NCBI GenBank assembly: GCA_035294305.1
Contig: DATGLD010000044.1
Span: 1 to 64,000, forward strand
From: DASRBN01 sp035294305
GTDB lineage: Bacteria; Chloroflexota; Ktedonobacteria; Ktedonobacterales; Ktedonobacteraceae
Direction of reading: 5' to 3'
Length of the DNA: 64,000 nt
Below the pieces are notes generated by a model. That model had not been told where the DNA came from and did not search any database. It saw only the letters and a program-made list of their open reading frames with translations. The number at the start of each line of letters is the position of its first letter. The first letter of the stretch is position 1. The position numbers and the translations under genes are program-made. Positions 1 to 8,042 of this stretch are shown one piece after another.

Positions 1-79
1 CGATCAGCTCCTGTTGCCGACGGACTTGCTCCTGCAAGCGGCTATTCTCTTGTCGCAGCTGTTCTTCTTCGGGCGTCAT
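1..79 (-). CDS. Partial coiled-coil N-terminus (product unknown)
   Basis: An open frame runs off the left edge from an ATG at 79. The 26 visible residues (MTPEEEQLRQENSRLQ...) are charged and heptad-like, predicting a coiled coil. Such N-termini occur in IS66-type transposases and in many other proteins, so the family cannot be fixed from this fragment. It is divergent from the next gene, with about 175 bp between them. Confidence 0.4.
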   Translation of the reverse strand, partial: MTPEEEQLRQENSRLQEQVRRQQELI

Positions 80-185
80 GGCTTTACTGTAGTCGCTTTT
101 TCGTCTTTAGACAAGCCTTCTAGGACTCCTGAATAGTTACAGCACAAGTATTTGTAGCACAATTTTTTCATCCACTGTTAATGTT

Positions 186-213
186 TATATATCAATGCGT
201 TGATTGATATATA
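186..213. promoter_or_regulatory. Inverted repeat upstream of the flippase-like gene
   Basis: Two perfect 10-bp arms (TATATATCAA at 186-195 and TTGATATATA at 204-213) flank an 8-bp spacer, 42 bp before the downstream ATG. An AT-rich TATATAAAA follows at 232-240. The symmetry suggests an operator or promoter-linked binding site; the binding protein is unknown. Confidence 0.35.
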
Positions 214-255
214 GGGGTCTCTGACTCCATCTATATAAAAATTTCCGAGGTTTGC

Positions 256-1956
256 ATGCAAAACGATCCAAATTCTTTGCCACCTATACCGCCTGTGCTA
301 TCAATGCGCCAGCGTCCAAACAGGACAAGGTTGGTAGGCATGGCTAATCAACATCATGATGAACAAGAGCAAGTGAACACGAATAACACACCTATTAATG
401 ACATTGCCATGCAGCCTACGGTCACCATGCAATCTGTAGCTTCGCCCGATACGCCAACATACCTGGAAAGCCAGCCCTGGAATAACCAGGGAAATCGCTA
501 TTCCGGGCCGGCACAGTGCGAGCCGCGTCCCTCGACTCCTTCCAGGCAGGAGAGCCACTCGCAATTTCAAATCCCCCAATTTCCTCGTGCTCCGCATCAT
601 CCATACGCGCATTCTGGCTTTCCAGAGGACGATATAAGCACGCAGAGCACTTTGCATCTGATGCAGCTTAGTGGCATGATGCGAGCGGTTCGCATTCCCC
701 CGAAAGGCGCAAATGGAAATCAGGCATCCGCCACAGACCTTGAGGAGGGATACTGGCCCTATGGAATCCAGCAAACAGGGCCATTCCCGGTCGTAAACCT
801 TTATGGAGCGGAGCCCTTTGGACGCACATTGCCACTCTCGGCTGTCGCAATGCCGGTCGCGCTACCAGAGGAGAAGCAGCAGCCAAAATGGAAGCAGCTA
901 CTCAGTGCTCCGGCTGTAAAAATTTCCCTCGGCCTGCTGGTTGGCATCGGCCTGTTGTTCCTCGTCTCGCGTTTCGTCGATTTACCGACCACCATTCAGG
1001 TGTTGAAACAAAATCTGACGACGCCGCGTGGCATCCTGTTTGCCCTGCTGTCGGGTGTTGCCTTCCTGATGGCCTTCTCTATTCGTGGCGTGCGTTGGAA
1101 GCTTTTCCTCAACCCTATCGGTAAGGTCAGCACCTTCAAAGCCATACAGCTCTTCCTGGTCGGTATCTTCCTGAACTTCCTGCTGCCAATCCGCGGCGGC
1201 GAGGTCGCCAAAAGCCTGATGCTCAAGCGCATTGCCAACATCCCGATCAGCAAATCGCTGCCGACCGTAGCCATGGATAAGGCGCTGGATCTGCTGCCCG
1301 CGCTCTTCATCATGGCAATCGTACCGTTTCTAGGCATTTCGATGGATATCAAGCTGTGGCTCGTGCTGGCGACCGTTGGCGGGCTGCTCATCTGCCTGAT
1401 CTTCTTTGTAGCTCTTGCCGCCTGGAAACGCACCGCCGCGATCCACCTGCTGCAAAAAATGACGGGCCTCTTGCCTAAGGCTATCGGCAGCAAGATCGAA
1501 GGATTCGCGACCGGCTTCGTCGATTCGCTGCTCGCGGCCGCCAGCCAGCCGAAGATCTTCATTCCGGCCGTGCTGCTCACCTGTGTGGCCATCATCTTTG
1601 ATGGACTCTTCGCCATGCTCGCCTTCTGGACAATTGGCTTCCAGATTCCTTTTGCGACCGCGATCTTTGGTTATACCGTCTACAACATGTTCTACATCCT
1701 GCCCACGCCCCCTGGACAGGTCGGCAGCAATGAAGCCGTTGGCCTGCTCGTCTTCGCCGGACTGCTCCACCTGCCGGCCGGCGAAGTAACGGCGATGTTT
1801 GTCTTTTCACATCCCTGGGCCGCCTTGCTGATGACCGTTTCGGGTATGCTCTGCCTTAGCGCCCTTGGTCTGAAGCTCTCCACGGCCATGAAGGTACAGA
1901 CTGATGGCGAGAGTGCCCTGGCGGTACAGGGACAGGGTATGCCCGCAAAAGTGTGA
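256..1956 (+). CDS. Lysylphosphatidylglycerol synthase TM-like (UPF0104) flippase-type membrane protein
   Basis: A 566-aa protein with a long, Pro/Gln/His-rich, probably disordered N-terminus (residues 1-215) followed by about eight membrane segments. The membrane half carries the hallmarks of the UPF0104/LPG_synthase_TM family: RGVRWKLFL, NFLLPIRGGEVAKS and LPTPPGQVGSNEAVG. Family members translocate lipids or glycolipids across the membrane, either fused to MprF synthetase domains or stand-alone as here. No synthetase domain is present, so a lipid flippase or transporter role is inferred and the substrate is unknown. GAGG lies 6 bp before the ATG at 256. The N-terminal extension is longer than usual for the family. 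It converges on the thioredoxin-like gene with a 10-bp gap. Confidence 0.75.
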   Translation: MQNDPNSLPPIPPVLSMRQRPNRTRLVGMANQHHDEQEQVNTNNTPINDIAMQPTVTMQSVASPDTPTYLESQPWNNQGNRYSGPAQCEPRPSTPSRQESHSQFQIPQFPRAPHHPYAHSGFPEDDISTQSTLHLMQLSGMMRAVRIPPKGANGNQASATDLEEGYWPYGIQQTGPFPVVNLYGAEPFGRTLPLSAVAMPVALPEEKQQPKWKQLLSAPAVKISLGLLVGIGLLFLVSRFVDLPTTIQVLKQNLTTPRGILFALLSGVAFLMAFSIRGVRWKLFLNPIGKVSTFKAIQLFLVGIFLNFLLPIRGGEVAKSLMLKRIANIPISKSLPTVAMDKALDLLPALFIMAIVPFLGISMDIKLWLVLATVGGLLICLIFFVALAAWKRTAAIHLLQKMTGLLPKAIGSKIEGFATGFVDSLLAAASQPKIFIPAVLLTCVAIIFDGLFAMLAFWTIGFQIPFATAIFGYTVYNMFYILPTPPGQVGSNEAVGLLVFAGLLHLPAGEVTAMFVFSHPWAALLMTVSGMLCLSALGLKLSTAMKVQTDGESALAVQGQGMPAKV

Positions 1957-1966
1957 AAGGCAACAC

Positions 1967-2434
1967 CTACTGCGCCAGTATCGTATTTACCTGCTCTAAC
2001 AGGCGCTGTGTGGATGCAAAGCCGTAATTGACGGCTCGCGCGTTGCCGCTGGCGTCAAGTATCACAGTGCTTGGCAGCGTCAGCACGCGGTAACGCTGCG
2101 TCAGTTCAGGTGTGCCAGGAGCGTCGATCTTCACTACAGATACGCTATCACCACATGTCTCAAGTACCCGTTGCAGAGCGGGAGCCTGTAATATATGGCA
2201 CTGGTGGCAGTCATCGCTTTGAAAGGCCAGAATACGTACCTGCGCTGCGCCTGAATTCGTGCCGAAAATGCTGCTGGCTTCACGGCTGTGGCCATTTGCC
2301 ATAACGTCCAATGGAGCCGCCTTCAGAGCTTGCCGGCGGCGCATCTCGACGAAGCTGCGCCCAGCCCATGTAACTATCCACAGCAGCACCACGATCAGGA
2401 TAAATACAACGAGTCGCACCATAGCATCGGACAT
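1967..2434 (-). CDS. Membrane-anchored thioredoxin-like protein
   Basis: A 155-aa protein with one N-terminal membrane anchor (about 7-25) and a thioredoxin-like domain facing outward. The active-site motif CHQC is at residues 76-79 and a cis-Pro segment (TLPSTVIL) follows, as expected for a thiol-disulfide reductase or oxidase. The start at 2434 has GGAG 8 bp upstream, overlapping the stop of the preceding DUF4395 frame, so the two are translationally linked. DUF4395 genes are often adjacent to thioredoxin-like genes, and the pair probably acts in extracytoplasmic thiol redox chemistry. The partner is interrupted, so the pair may be non-functional. Confidence 0.75.
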   Translation of the reverse strand: MSDAMVRLVVFILIVVLLWIVTWAGRSFVEMRRRQALKAAPLDVMANGHSREASSIFGTNSGAAQVRILAFQSDDCHQCHILQAPALQRVLETCGDSVSVVKIDAPGTPELTQRYRVLTLPSTVILDASGNARAVNYGFASTQRLLEQVNTILAQ

Positions 2435-2437
2435 CGC

Positions 2438-2929
2438 TTACACTCCACGCCAATGGAAACCACCCTGGTAACGCACGTGGGGCAGCAAGCCCCATCGCCC
2501 AAGGTGATAGTAAACAAAGCAACCGGCACAGAAGCCAACCGTCAAATTGATGGCGGCCAGCACGAAAACGATAAGATCGAGCGCCCAACCGGCCACAGTT
2601 GCTGGTGTCAGGAACAGCAGAATGCTTGATGCGATGAGGAATATTGCGCCCACTCCCTGTGCGAAACGATGTGGATTCGGGTCATCCTCTACGATGCGCG
2701 GTCGCCACAGGTGCAGGGGCAATACAACGTAGCGATAGAGCAGCCGTTAAGGGCTTACCGACGGCGCAAGCGCGGAAATCGCCAGGATAAGAGCGGTGAT
2801 CAACACAATGATTGGCTGGCTGAGAAGAAAGGCGAGAGCGGCAAGCACAACAGTGCCTGCCTGCGAAAACTTGCCAAGGTGCGTATCGACGCGCGGCGAA
2901 GTAGCTGGGGCAGTCAAAGGAGTTTCCAT
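2438..2929 (-). pseudogene. DUF4395 membrane protein, interrupted by an in-frame TAA
   Basis: Reading from the ATG at 2929 (AAGGAG 8 bp upstream), the frame encodes 60 aa with the N-terminal half of a DUF4395 protein and stops at TAA 2749-2747. The same frame continues without a shift: RLLYRYVV, then PLHLWRP..., then a second hydrophobic half with the conserved FCAGCFVYY, ending at 2438. If the stop were a sense codon the protein would be 163 aa, a normal family length. So a single nonsense substitution, a sequencing error or recoding splits the gene. Restart at a TTG or CTG after the stop is possible but lacks a clear ribosome site. The intact downstream thioredoxin-like gene argues for recent loss. 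Confidence 0.7.
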
Positions 2930-3115
2930 GGACGCATCTCCTTACTAAAAATATTAATGGAGCGCTGAGCGGTCGGGTTGGCACAAATACCAGGACTTAG
3001 CATAACAGTACCATATCTGGTCTATTCAAACAAGTTATTTTATCCATTCTATTCCCTTATGAAATATTGTTATTGATCTATTTCAAAGTCATTCCTGAAT
3101 CTTACTTTTCAACCC

Positions 3116-3185
3116 GCTGACCGATTTTAACACGAGCGGCGCCAGGATCATGATCCTGGCGCCGCTCGTGTTAAAATCGGTCAGC
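3116..3185. repeat. 70-bp perfect palindrome
   Basis: Two 35-bp arms (3116-3150 and 3151-3185) are exact reverse complements with no spacer, centred on GGATCA|TGATCC. It lies 31 bp beyond the stop of the exported protein gene (minus strand) and could act as a terminator or hairpin barrier. There is no T-run. A second palindrome of the same size and spacerless design, but different sequence, follows coxC. Confidence 0.85.
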
Positions 3186-3216
3186 GAAAGAGTGAATCTT
3201 TCCTTTTGCCCGCTTT

Positions 3217-4113
3217 CTATGGTTGCCCTTTAGCAACTGGCAGGTCCGCTGCTACATGCACATTCAGGTCAGCGCCTACGAAGTAATCGTGCCCATCCGA
3301 CCCCATGATGTGCCACATGGGGTTCATAGCGGAATTTCCCCCTCCTCGCCAGTTATGGACCGGCGAAGTAAGGTAGGGAAAGTTGGGGTCGATGGGGAAA
3401 AAGATCAATTCCGGCTGTGTGCCTGCCAGCACAGTTAGGCCGCGCTGCTGTTGCAATTGCGTGATGGCTGTCGCCGCTGAGATGTAGGGAAAGGGCTGCC
3501 TCGCATGGACATCCTGAGGGGTTATTACGCCATATGAGGAGAAGCGCATCCGTCCATGCGCGCGGTCGTAGACAAAATCGAAGATGCCACAGCGCAATCC
3601 CATAGTATTGCGCACGGAGACGACCCAGTGATCGTCATCGTAATAGTCATAACCGGTATGTGCGTCGTAGGCATGCACAAGGGCCGGTGTATCGAGCGCA
3701 ACATAGCCATAGTGACTCTGCATGGCTATGTAATCGGGGCTACTGGCAATCGCTGCCGTGACGCTGGCCGGCGAAGCGGACGGGACGGCAAACCAGCCGG
3801 GGTCGGCGGGGCAGGCTATCTGTCCCGCGTTGCCACACGGGCCTTTGGCATGATTCAGGGAGCCGTAACCGGTAGGTACATGCGAAACCGGCCCGCCTGA
3901 TGCGCTGGCAACACGACTTCCGCGTCCAACGGTGATCAGCAGTGCAAAACCGACCACGAACAGTGTAACCATTCCAAGGGCAGCACCCAGGACGATGATT
4001 GTGCCACCTGGTTGCCTGGATTGTTCATCTTTTATCTGCCTGCTCCAATATTTCGTGACGGGATATCTTTGAGAAGTACTCTTGCGAGTGATCCGTCTTT
4101 TCGTGCGCGCCAT
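3217..4113 (-). CDS. Membrane-anchored exported protein of unknown function
   Basis: A 298-aa protein with a basic cytoplasmic N-terminus (about 35 residues rich in Arg/Lys), one membrane segment (GTIIVLGAALGMVTLFVVGF) and an extracytoplasmic domain rich in Tyr, His and Asp that includes a CGNAGQIAC pair. No known family is recognised. The ATG at 4113 has AGAGAGG 9 bp upstream; an in-frame GTG at 4137 would add 8 residues but lacks a ribosome site, so 4113 is preferred. The next minus-strand gene, 88 bp upstream, is also exported, so the two may be co-expressed. Confidence 0.65.
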   Translation of the reverse strand: MARTKRRITRKSTSQRYPVTKYWSRQIKDEQSRQPGGTIIVLGAALGMVTLFVVGFALLITVGRGSRVASASGGPVSHVPTGYGSLNHAKGPCGNAGQIACPADPGWFAVPSASPASVTAAIASSPDYIAMQSHYGYVALDTPALVHAYDAHTGYDYYDDDHWVVSVRNTMGLRCGIFDFVYDRAHGRMRFSSYGVITPQDVHARQPFPYISAATAITQLQQQRGLTVLAGTQPELIFFPIDPNFPYLTSPVHNWRGGGNSAMNPMWHIMGSDGHDYFVGADLNVHVAADLPVAKGQP

Positions 4114-4201
4114 GATTTTTTTCCTCTCTCTGCTCACCCGGTCAGAGGTACATGTATTGACTGGAGTTTCTAATAACGAAAGAACAGCGTTATCCAGCTC
4201 A

Positions 4202-5194
4202 TCAATTATGTGGAGCTAAATGGCCATTCTGATCAATGGCGTAATCAAACGAGGTGTAATCGTTGTTGATGCGGTCCTGTTCAATGGTGACAAAGTAGGT
4301 GTTCCAGTGATAGGGAACGCCATAGCTATTGAATGGTGGGACGTAATAATGATTGGGCGTATCAGGGTCGGGATCATAACCGTTGTGCGTGTTGTAGCCC
4401 TGCCCCCACATCACGCGATTCGTTGTCCAGTCCGTCAGCGACCATACCTGATTCTCGGTCTGATTAAATGGATGGGTGCCATCCATCGACTGGTTGGCGT
4501 GGTTGAGCCAGGGGTCCCAGGTATCGATTGAACCGATCGTCGCCCCAGGATACGATGGATCGCTGCTTGCCCATACTCCATCGACGACGAAGGAGTGATA
4601 ACCGCCATCGATAGTTACACTGATCGGGTCATTATGCGAGACGGTATTCTTGCCGAAGTCGGTGCCGAAGTCGTAGGTCGCTGTCGTGCTGCTGGTGCGG
4701 TAAATCCAGTTGTGGAACCAGTAGGGTTGATTCTGGGTACTGGGGGGTGTATCGTACCAGGCTCCGTAGGCAATCGAATGGGGGTCAGTCCCGCCGTCGG
4801 CAGCGATATCCGAGTAGACATAGCCTCCTGATCCATATCCCCAGGGACTGCTATACGAGTTGAGCCGGTTGTGGATGGCCTCCTGCGAATTATCCCAGCC
4901 GGGGGCTTTGCCATCATAGTAGAGCCAATCGTAGACCTGAATGGCGCGGATATTCGCTATACCGCACCAATTGCCCTGGTGCTGGTACCAATCATTGGTA
5001 GCAGTAAGCATCCAGGAGTGGTTCGAGCCGTAAAATGTGTAACTATTGGGCGTTACTTGTGCCTGAATAAGCCCACTGTTGCTTGACTGAGCATTCGCGG
5101 CCTGTATCGTCATGTTCATGCTCAATTGAAGCAACTGCGCGACCATCAGCACAAGAAAAACGCTTACCAGCCGGGAAAAAAGACGGCGTTGCAT
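4202..5194 (-). CDS. Secreted C39-like (papain-fold) peptidase candidate
   Basis: A 330-aa protein with a clear signal peptide (MQRRLFSRLV..., cleavage likely near QAANA-QS). WCGIANIRAIQVY at about residue 76 places a Cys at the start of a helix, and HSFVVDGV followed by IDTWDPW supplies a His and Asp in the order seen in C39-like and papain-fold peptidases. That assignment is by motif only. The ATG at 5194 has a perfect AAGGAGG 7 bp upstream, whereas the in-frame GTG at 5221 has none, so the shorter start is used. Function outside the cell (peptide processing or bacteriocin-type cleavage) is inferred. Confidence 0.6.
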   Translation of the reverse strand: MQRRLFSRLVSVFLVLMVAQLLQLSMNMTIQAANAQSSNSGLIQAQVTPNSYTFYGSNHSWMLTATNDWYQHQGNWCGIANIRAIQVYDWLYYDGKAPGWDNSQEAIHNRLNSYSSPWGYGSGGYVYSDIAADGGTDPHSIAYGAWYDTPPSTQNQPYWFHNWIYRTSSTTATYDFGTDFGKNTVSHNDPISVTIDGGYHSFVVDGVWASSDPSYPGATIGSIDTWDPWLNHANQSMDGTHPFNQTENQVWSLTDWTTNRVMWGQGYNTHNGYDPDPDTPNHYYVPPFNSYGVPYHWNTYFVTIEQDRINNDYTSFDYAIDQNGHLAPHN

Positions 5195-5264
5195 GCCTCG
5201 TCCTCCTTGGTGTTCTGTCACGAGCTCTTACAAATAGTCCAGCAATCAGCGCTACGGCGAAGCC

Positions 5265-5286
5265 GTAGGGGCCGATTCATTGGCCC
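5265..5286. repeat. REP-like element, family 1
   Basis: GTAGGGGCCGATTCATTGGC begins a short palindromic unit (GGGGCC...GGCCC) that recurs with variation at 11701-11720, 32298-32321, 39721-39743 and 59235-59257. It lies in the 370-bp gap between the secreted peptidase gene and the ion channel gene. No other gene was seen in that gap apart from the next repeat. Confidence 0.6.
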
Positions 5287-5423
5287 TTGGGGTAGTTGGA
5301 CTCATTTGTTCAAACTCATCCTAAAAAAGCGGTAAGTAATAGGCGGCCTGCGTGGATTTGTGGCCATACAGAGAACTGAATACGAGGACAATTCTGAAAT
5401 GCTGTAGGAACAGTGCCGCTTCG

Positions 5424-5486
5424 GATTCTTCGCTGCGCTCAGAATATATGGCCACAGCCATGTCATTCTGAGCGCAGCGAAGAATC
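5424..5486. repeat. REP-like inverted repeat, family 2 (double unit)
   Basis: Two perfect 22-bp arms (5424-5445 and 5465-5486) flank a 19-bp spacer. Each arm is itself the GATTCT/AGAATC unit seen at 40581-40610 and 43774-43800. It lies just downstream of the ion channel gene and may terminate its transcript. Confidence 0.75.
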
Positions 5487-5564
5487 TCTCTTGCACCCCC
5501 CAACGGATGCAAGAGATTTCCTGAAGTATAGACGAGAATAGATTTAGTTTATTGCATACAGAGG

Positions 5565-6662
5565 CTAAGCGGTGGAGAGCCAGTCGTCTTGAGAGTCCTC
5601 TGGCGGAATCCAGGGCGGCAGCGGCATGAGTAGCCGGTCGGATAACGTGTTGACATACGATTCGTACATGCCGCGCATCTTAGACAATTGTTCAGCGGCT
5701 ACTTCACCCTCACGCATCGGTATACCCGCCTCTTTGAGCAGCTTACGTATTTTCGCCAGGTTATACGTGCGCGTTAATCTGGTCTCATACTGGGGGGGTG
5801 GCAAGTTGAGGACCTGGCTCAGATCAACTGCCGCGTGACGGGCGATGGCAAAGGTCAGACGAGCCTGGTGCGTTGGCAAGTCATCAATGCCTACCAGTAC
5901 AAGCGCGCACACATCCAGGATCACGGTGAGCGCTGCCAGCCAGGATTGGTTATCATGCTGCGAGCGAAAATAGGCCAGCGTGGGATAAGACAGGTGGCTT
6001 TCCAATAAATCGGCCCCCCAGCGTTCCCACTCGCGCAAGAACGTGTTGAGCCCATTGATGTCCCGGTCCTGCGCGTAGCGGCGCAGCATCTCTACCGCGC
6101 TCGGCGGGGAACCGGCGCGGGCGTCCAGCAGCGTGATATCGGCCTCGCGCCGCGAAAATGCCTGGTACAGCACGGGTAAATAGCCAATTACCACCGCCAG
6201 CAGGCCGAAGCCCGTGGCAGCTTCTATAACCGTCACCAGCCGCGCCAGACCGGTGCGCGGTATCACATCTCCCAACCCCAAGGTAATAAATGTCGTGCCG
6301 CTCATATACAGATCAGTAGGGAAGCCACTCGCTTCCCCTATTCCTGATACTGCCGATCCCAGTGACCATTGCAACAGGGCGTAGCCGACAATCAGACCCA
6401 CCATCCATACTACCAGCAGCAGTATCAACGAAAGTGGCCCATAAAAGCTCAGGAATACTTCTCGCCGACCAGCGTTATGCATGCGCCGCGCTATCGCCGA
6501 CCAGGGCTTCCAGGTAATGAGATAGATCAGCACTGTCAAGCGCAGGCGCCTCGACACGCGGCGCGGCAGAATAATCACCTCGAAGACATCCCACAAGACA
6601 AAGGAAATCAGTAGTATGGCACAGAGGCCCGCGAGGACCGCGATAGTTCTCTCCATTAGCAT
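5565..6662 (-). CDS. Two-TM ion channel family protein (potassium channel-like)
   Basis: A 365-aa protein with an N-terminal hydrophobic segment, then a TM-pore-TM module of the Ion_trans_2 type. The pore signature TTFITLGLGDVIP places TLGLGD at about residues 127-132, where potassium channels usually have TVGYGD. A cytoplasmic domain of about 195 residues follows, rich in charged helices and without an obvious RCK fold. The ATG at 6662 has AGGA 10 bp upstream; the in-frame ATG at 6713 has no ribosome site. The Leu in place of Tyr in the filter makes ion selectivity uncertain. Confidence 0.7.
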   Translation of the reverse strand: MLMERTIAVLAGLCAILLISFVLWDVFEVIILPRRVSRRLRLTVLIYLITWKPWSAIARRMHNAGRREVFLSFYGPLSLILLLVVWMVGLIVGYALLQWSLGSAVSGIGEASGFPTDLYMSGTTFITLGLGDVIPRTGLARLVTVIEAATGFGLLAVVIGYLPVLYQAFSRREADITLLDARAGSPPSAVEMLRRYAQDRDINGLNTFLREWERWGADLLESHLSYPTLAYFRSQHDNQSWLAALTVILDVCALVLVGIDDLPTHQARLTFAIARHAAVDLSQVLNLPPPQYETRLTRTYNLAKIRKLLKEAGIPMREGEVAAEQLSKMRGMYESYVNTLSDRLLMPLPPWIPPEDSQDDWLSTA

Positions 6663-6984
6663 GATATTATTTCCTGGCAAATTGGCGCGCGCTGCCTGGC
6701 TAGCAAGCCTCATCTAGAGTCGCTAGCCCATCTCAATTGATGCTCATAGCCCACATTATACTCACGTTATCTCTCGATATGCCAGGATGATACCCTGTAC
6801 TTGGTCTTTGGGATTGCTCATAGAGCAAAACCGATCACTAGCCCATCCCAGGGAGGGTATTGGGGAGTGGAGTTGCTACTGGGGGAAGTTTTATAGCAAC
6901 TTGTAGAGTAGGGCAGACCGCACCCTTGTGGTTACCCACCTCCAGCGGATCCCTGTATATCCTGCAACCCGCGATCAGATCAGG
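6663..6984. other. Intergenic stretch without a recognised gene
   Basis: About 320 bp between the ion channel and the HTH gene. The only structure noticed is a pair of 8-bp inverted arms (AGTTGCTA at 6871-6878 and TAGCAACT at 6894-6901), which could be a weak hairpin. No ORF with a ribosome site was found. Confidence 0.4.
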
Positions 6985-7167
6985 CTATTTGAGTATCTCA
7001 TTCAAAGTGGACCGGCGAACGCGGTATATCTCGCGTTTGCCCCGGTGAGGAAGCCTGATGGAGGGCAATGTCCCCTCTTTGATCCAGCGCCGCACCGTCG
7101 TCTGATCTACTCGCAGGATGCTGGCGACCTCCTGCACCGTCAATAATTCCTCCATTTGATCTGCCAT
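6985..7167 (-). CDS. Small helix-turn-helix DNA-binding protein (excisionase/MerR-like)
   Basis: A 60-aa protein that is almost entirely one winged HTH: LLTVQEVASILRVDQTTVRRWIKEGTLP, then a basic wing. This is the HTH_17/excisionase-like fold typical of small regulators and of Xis proteins. The ATG at 7167 has a perfect AGGAGG 7 bp upstream. There is no integrase nearby, so a role as a recombination directionality factor cannot be supported; a transcription factor is the simpler reading. Confidence 0.75.
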   Translation of the reverse strand: MADQMEELLTVQEVASILRVDQTTVRRWIKEGTLPSIRLPHRGKREIYRVRRSTLNEILK

Positions 7168-7246
7168 AAAGGTGCCTCCTAAAAAAGTTAAGCAGTGACT
7201 GCAAGCCTCTTGCAGTCATGCACATAAAAAGGAGTTGAGCGAGTCT

Positions 7247-7768
7247 TCATGACTGAGATGTTTTTGCCGGTCCCGGTCGTCTCATAGTAATCCTGGGGGG
7301 CTGGGGTACATAAACGAATCCAAGTTGACGCAGCATCCCAGCGATATCAACCTCATTCCACTCCTCTACGATGGTTTCCTGTTCCATACGCATGATAGTA
7401 ATGCCTGTCATATGTATGGGCCTGCCGGTCGGCGCGTGTCCCTCATATCCACCTAGATCAGTTCCCTGTAAGACCCAGCGCACCACCACTTTTTCCCCAT
7501 CGACGACGAGATCGCTGATCGTCAGGCGGATATCAGGAAAGGTAGCGCGAACAACATTGCGCAATTGAGCCAGGGGTATACACAGCCGTTCACCACCGAG
7601 ATAGACGCTGTCGGGTGAATACTCAGCACCCGTATCCCCAGTCACCTGCTGCCGCTTCCTACTCCCCGCCATATCCTCCCTTTCCTCGACTTCCTGAGTA
7701 TTCCAGGCATGTTCAAGATACTCCCGCACCAATGCTTTGCGCTGGTCGGGTGTCAGGGATGACGACAT
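7247..7768 (-). CDS. SnoaL-like / ester cyclase family protein
   Basis: A 173-aa protein resembling the SnoaL-like NTF2 fold. It has an N-terminal REYLEHAWNTQ segment, a central FPDIRLTISDLVVDGEKVVVRW strand pair and the C-terminal signature IVEEWNEVDIAGMLRQLG found in ester cyclases. Members are small cone-shaped enzymes or binding proteins acting on polyketides or small organics; the substrate here is unknown. The ATG at 7768 is preferred over the in-frame ATG at 7813, which lacks a ribosome site. An insertion of about 20 residues after the first helix is longer than usual. Confidence 0.7.
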   Translation of the reverse strand: MSSSLTPDQRKALVREYLEHAWNTQEVEEREDMAGSRKRQQVTGDTGAEYSPDSVYLGGERLCIPLAQLRNVVRATFPDIRLTISDLVVDGEKVVVRWVLQGTDLGGYEGHAPTGRPIHMTGITIMRMEQETIVEEWNEVDIAGMLRQLGFVYVPQPPRITMRRPGPAKTSQS

Positions 7769-8042
7769 ACCTCCAACCTTTCCCTTTCTTGAGAGACTGC
7801 TCGCACAAGACATCTACATGGAGGTTACAGGATGTTTCGTCCAGCACCCTTAAAAATGAAAGGATGCCGGTCCCCCCCCACATCTCTGCTCCTCCATCGT
7901 GTCTTGATGAGTAATGTACTGCTAAAGTGAGCAATACGCAAGATAAAAATTGCGTAATCGGGCTACGTAATCTTTCTGTCTCTACAAGATGCCCCTTGAG
8001 TATTTTCAAAGTCCCAGGATAGGCGCCAGGCGCTATCCCTAC

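Noticed and set aside
1..79. IS66 transposase
   Set aside because: Only a coiled-coil N-terminus is visible; the catalytic part lies outside the window.
996..1616. Minus-strand ORF of 206 aa inside the flippase-like gene
   Set aside because: Antisense shadow; the plus strand has clear family motifs.
6985..7167. Prophage or integrative element excisionase
   Set aside because: No integrase, att sites or phage genes nearby; kept as a small HTH protein.
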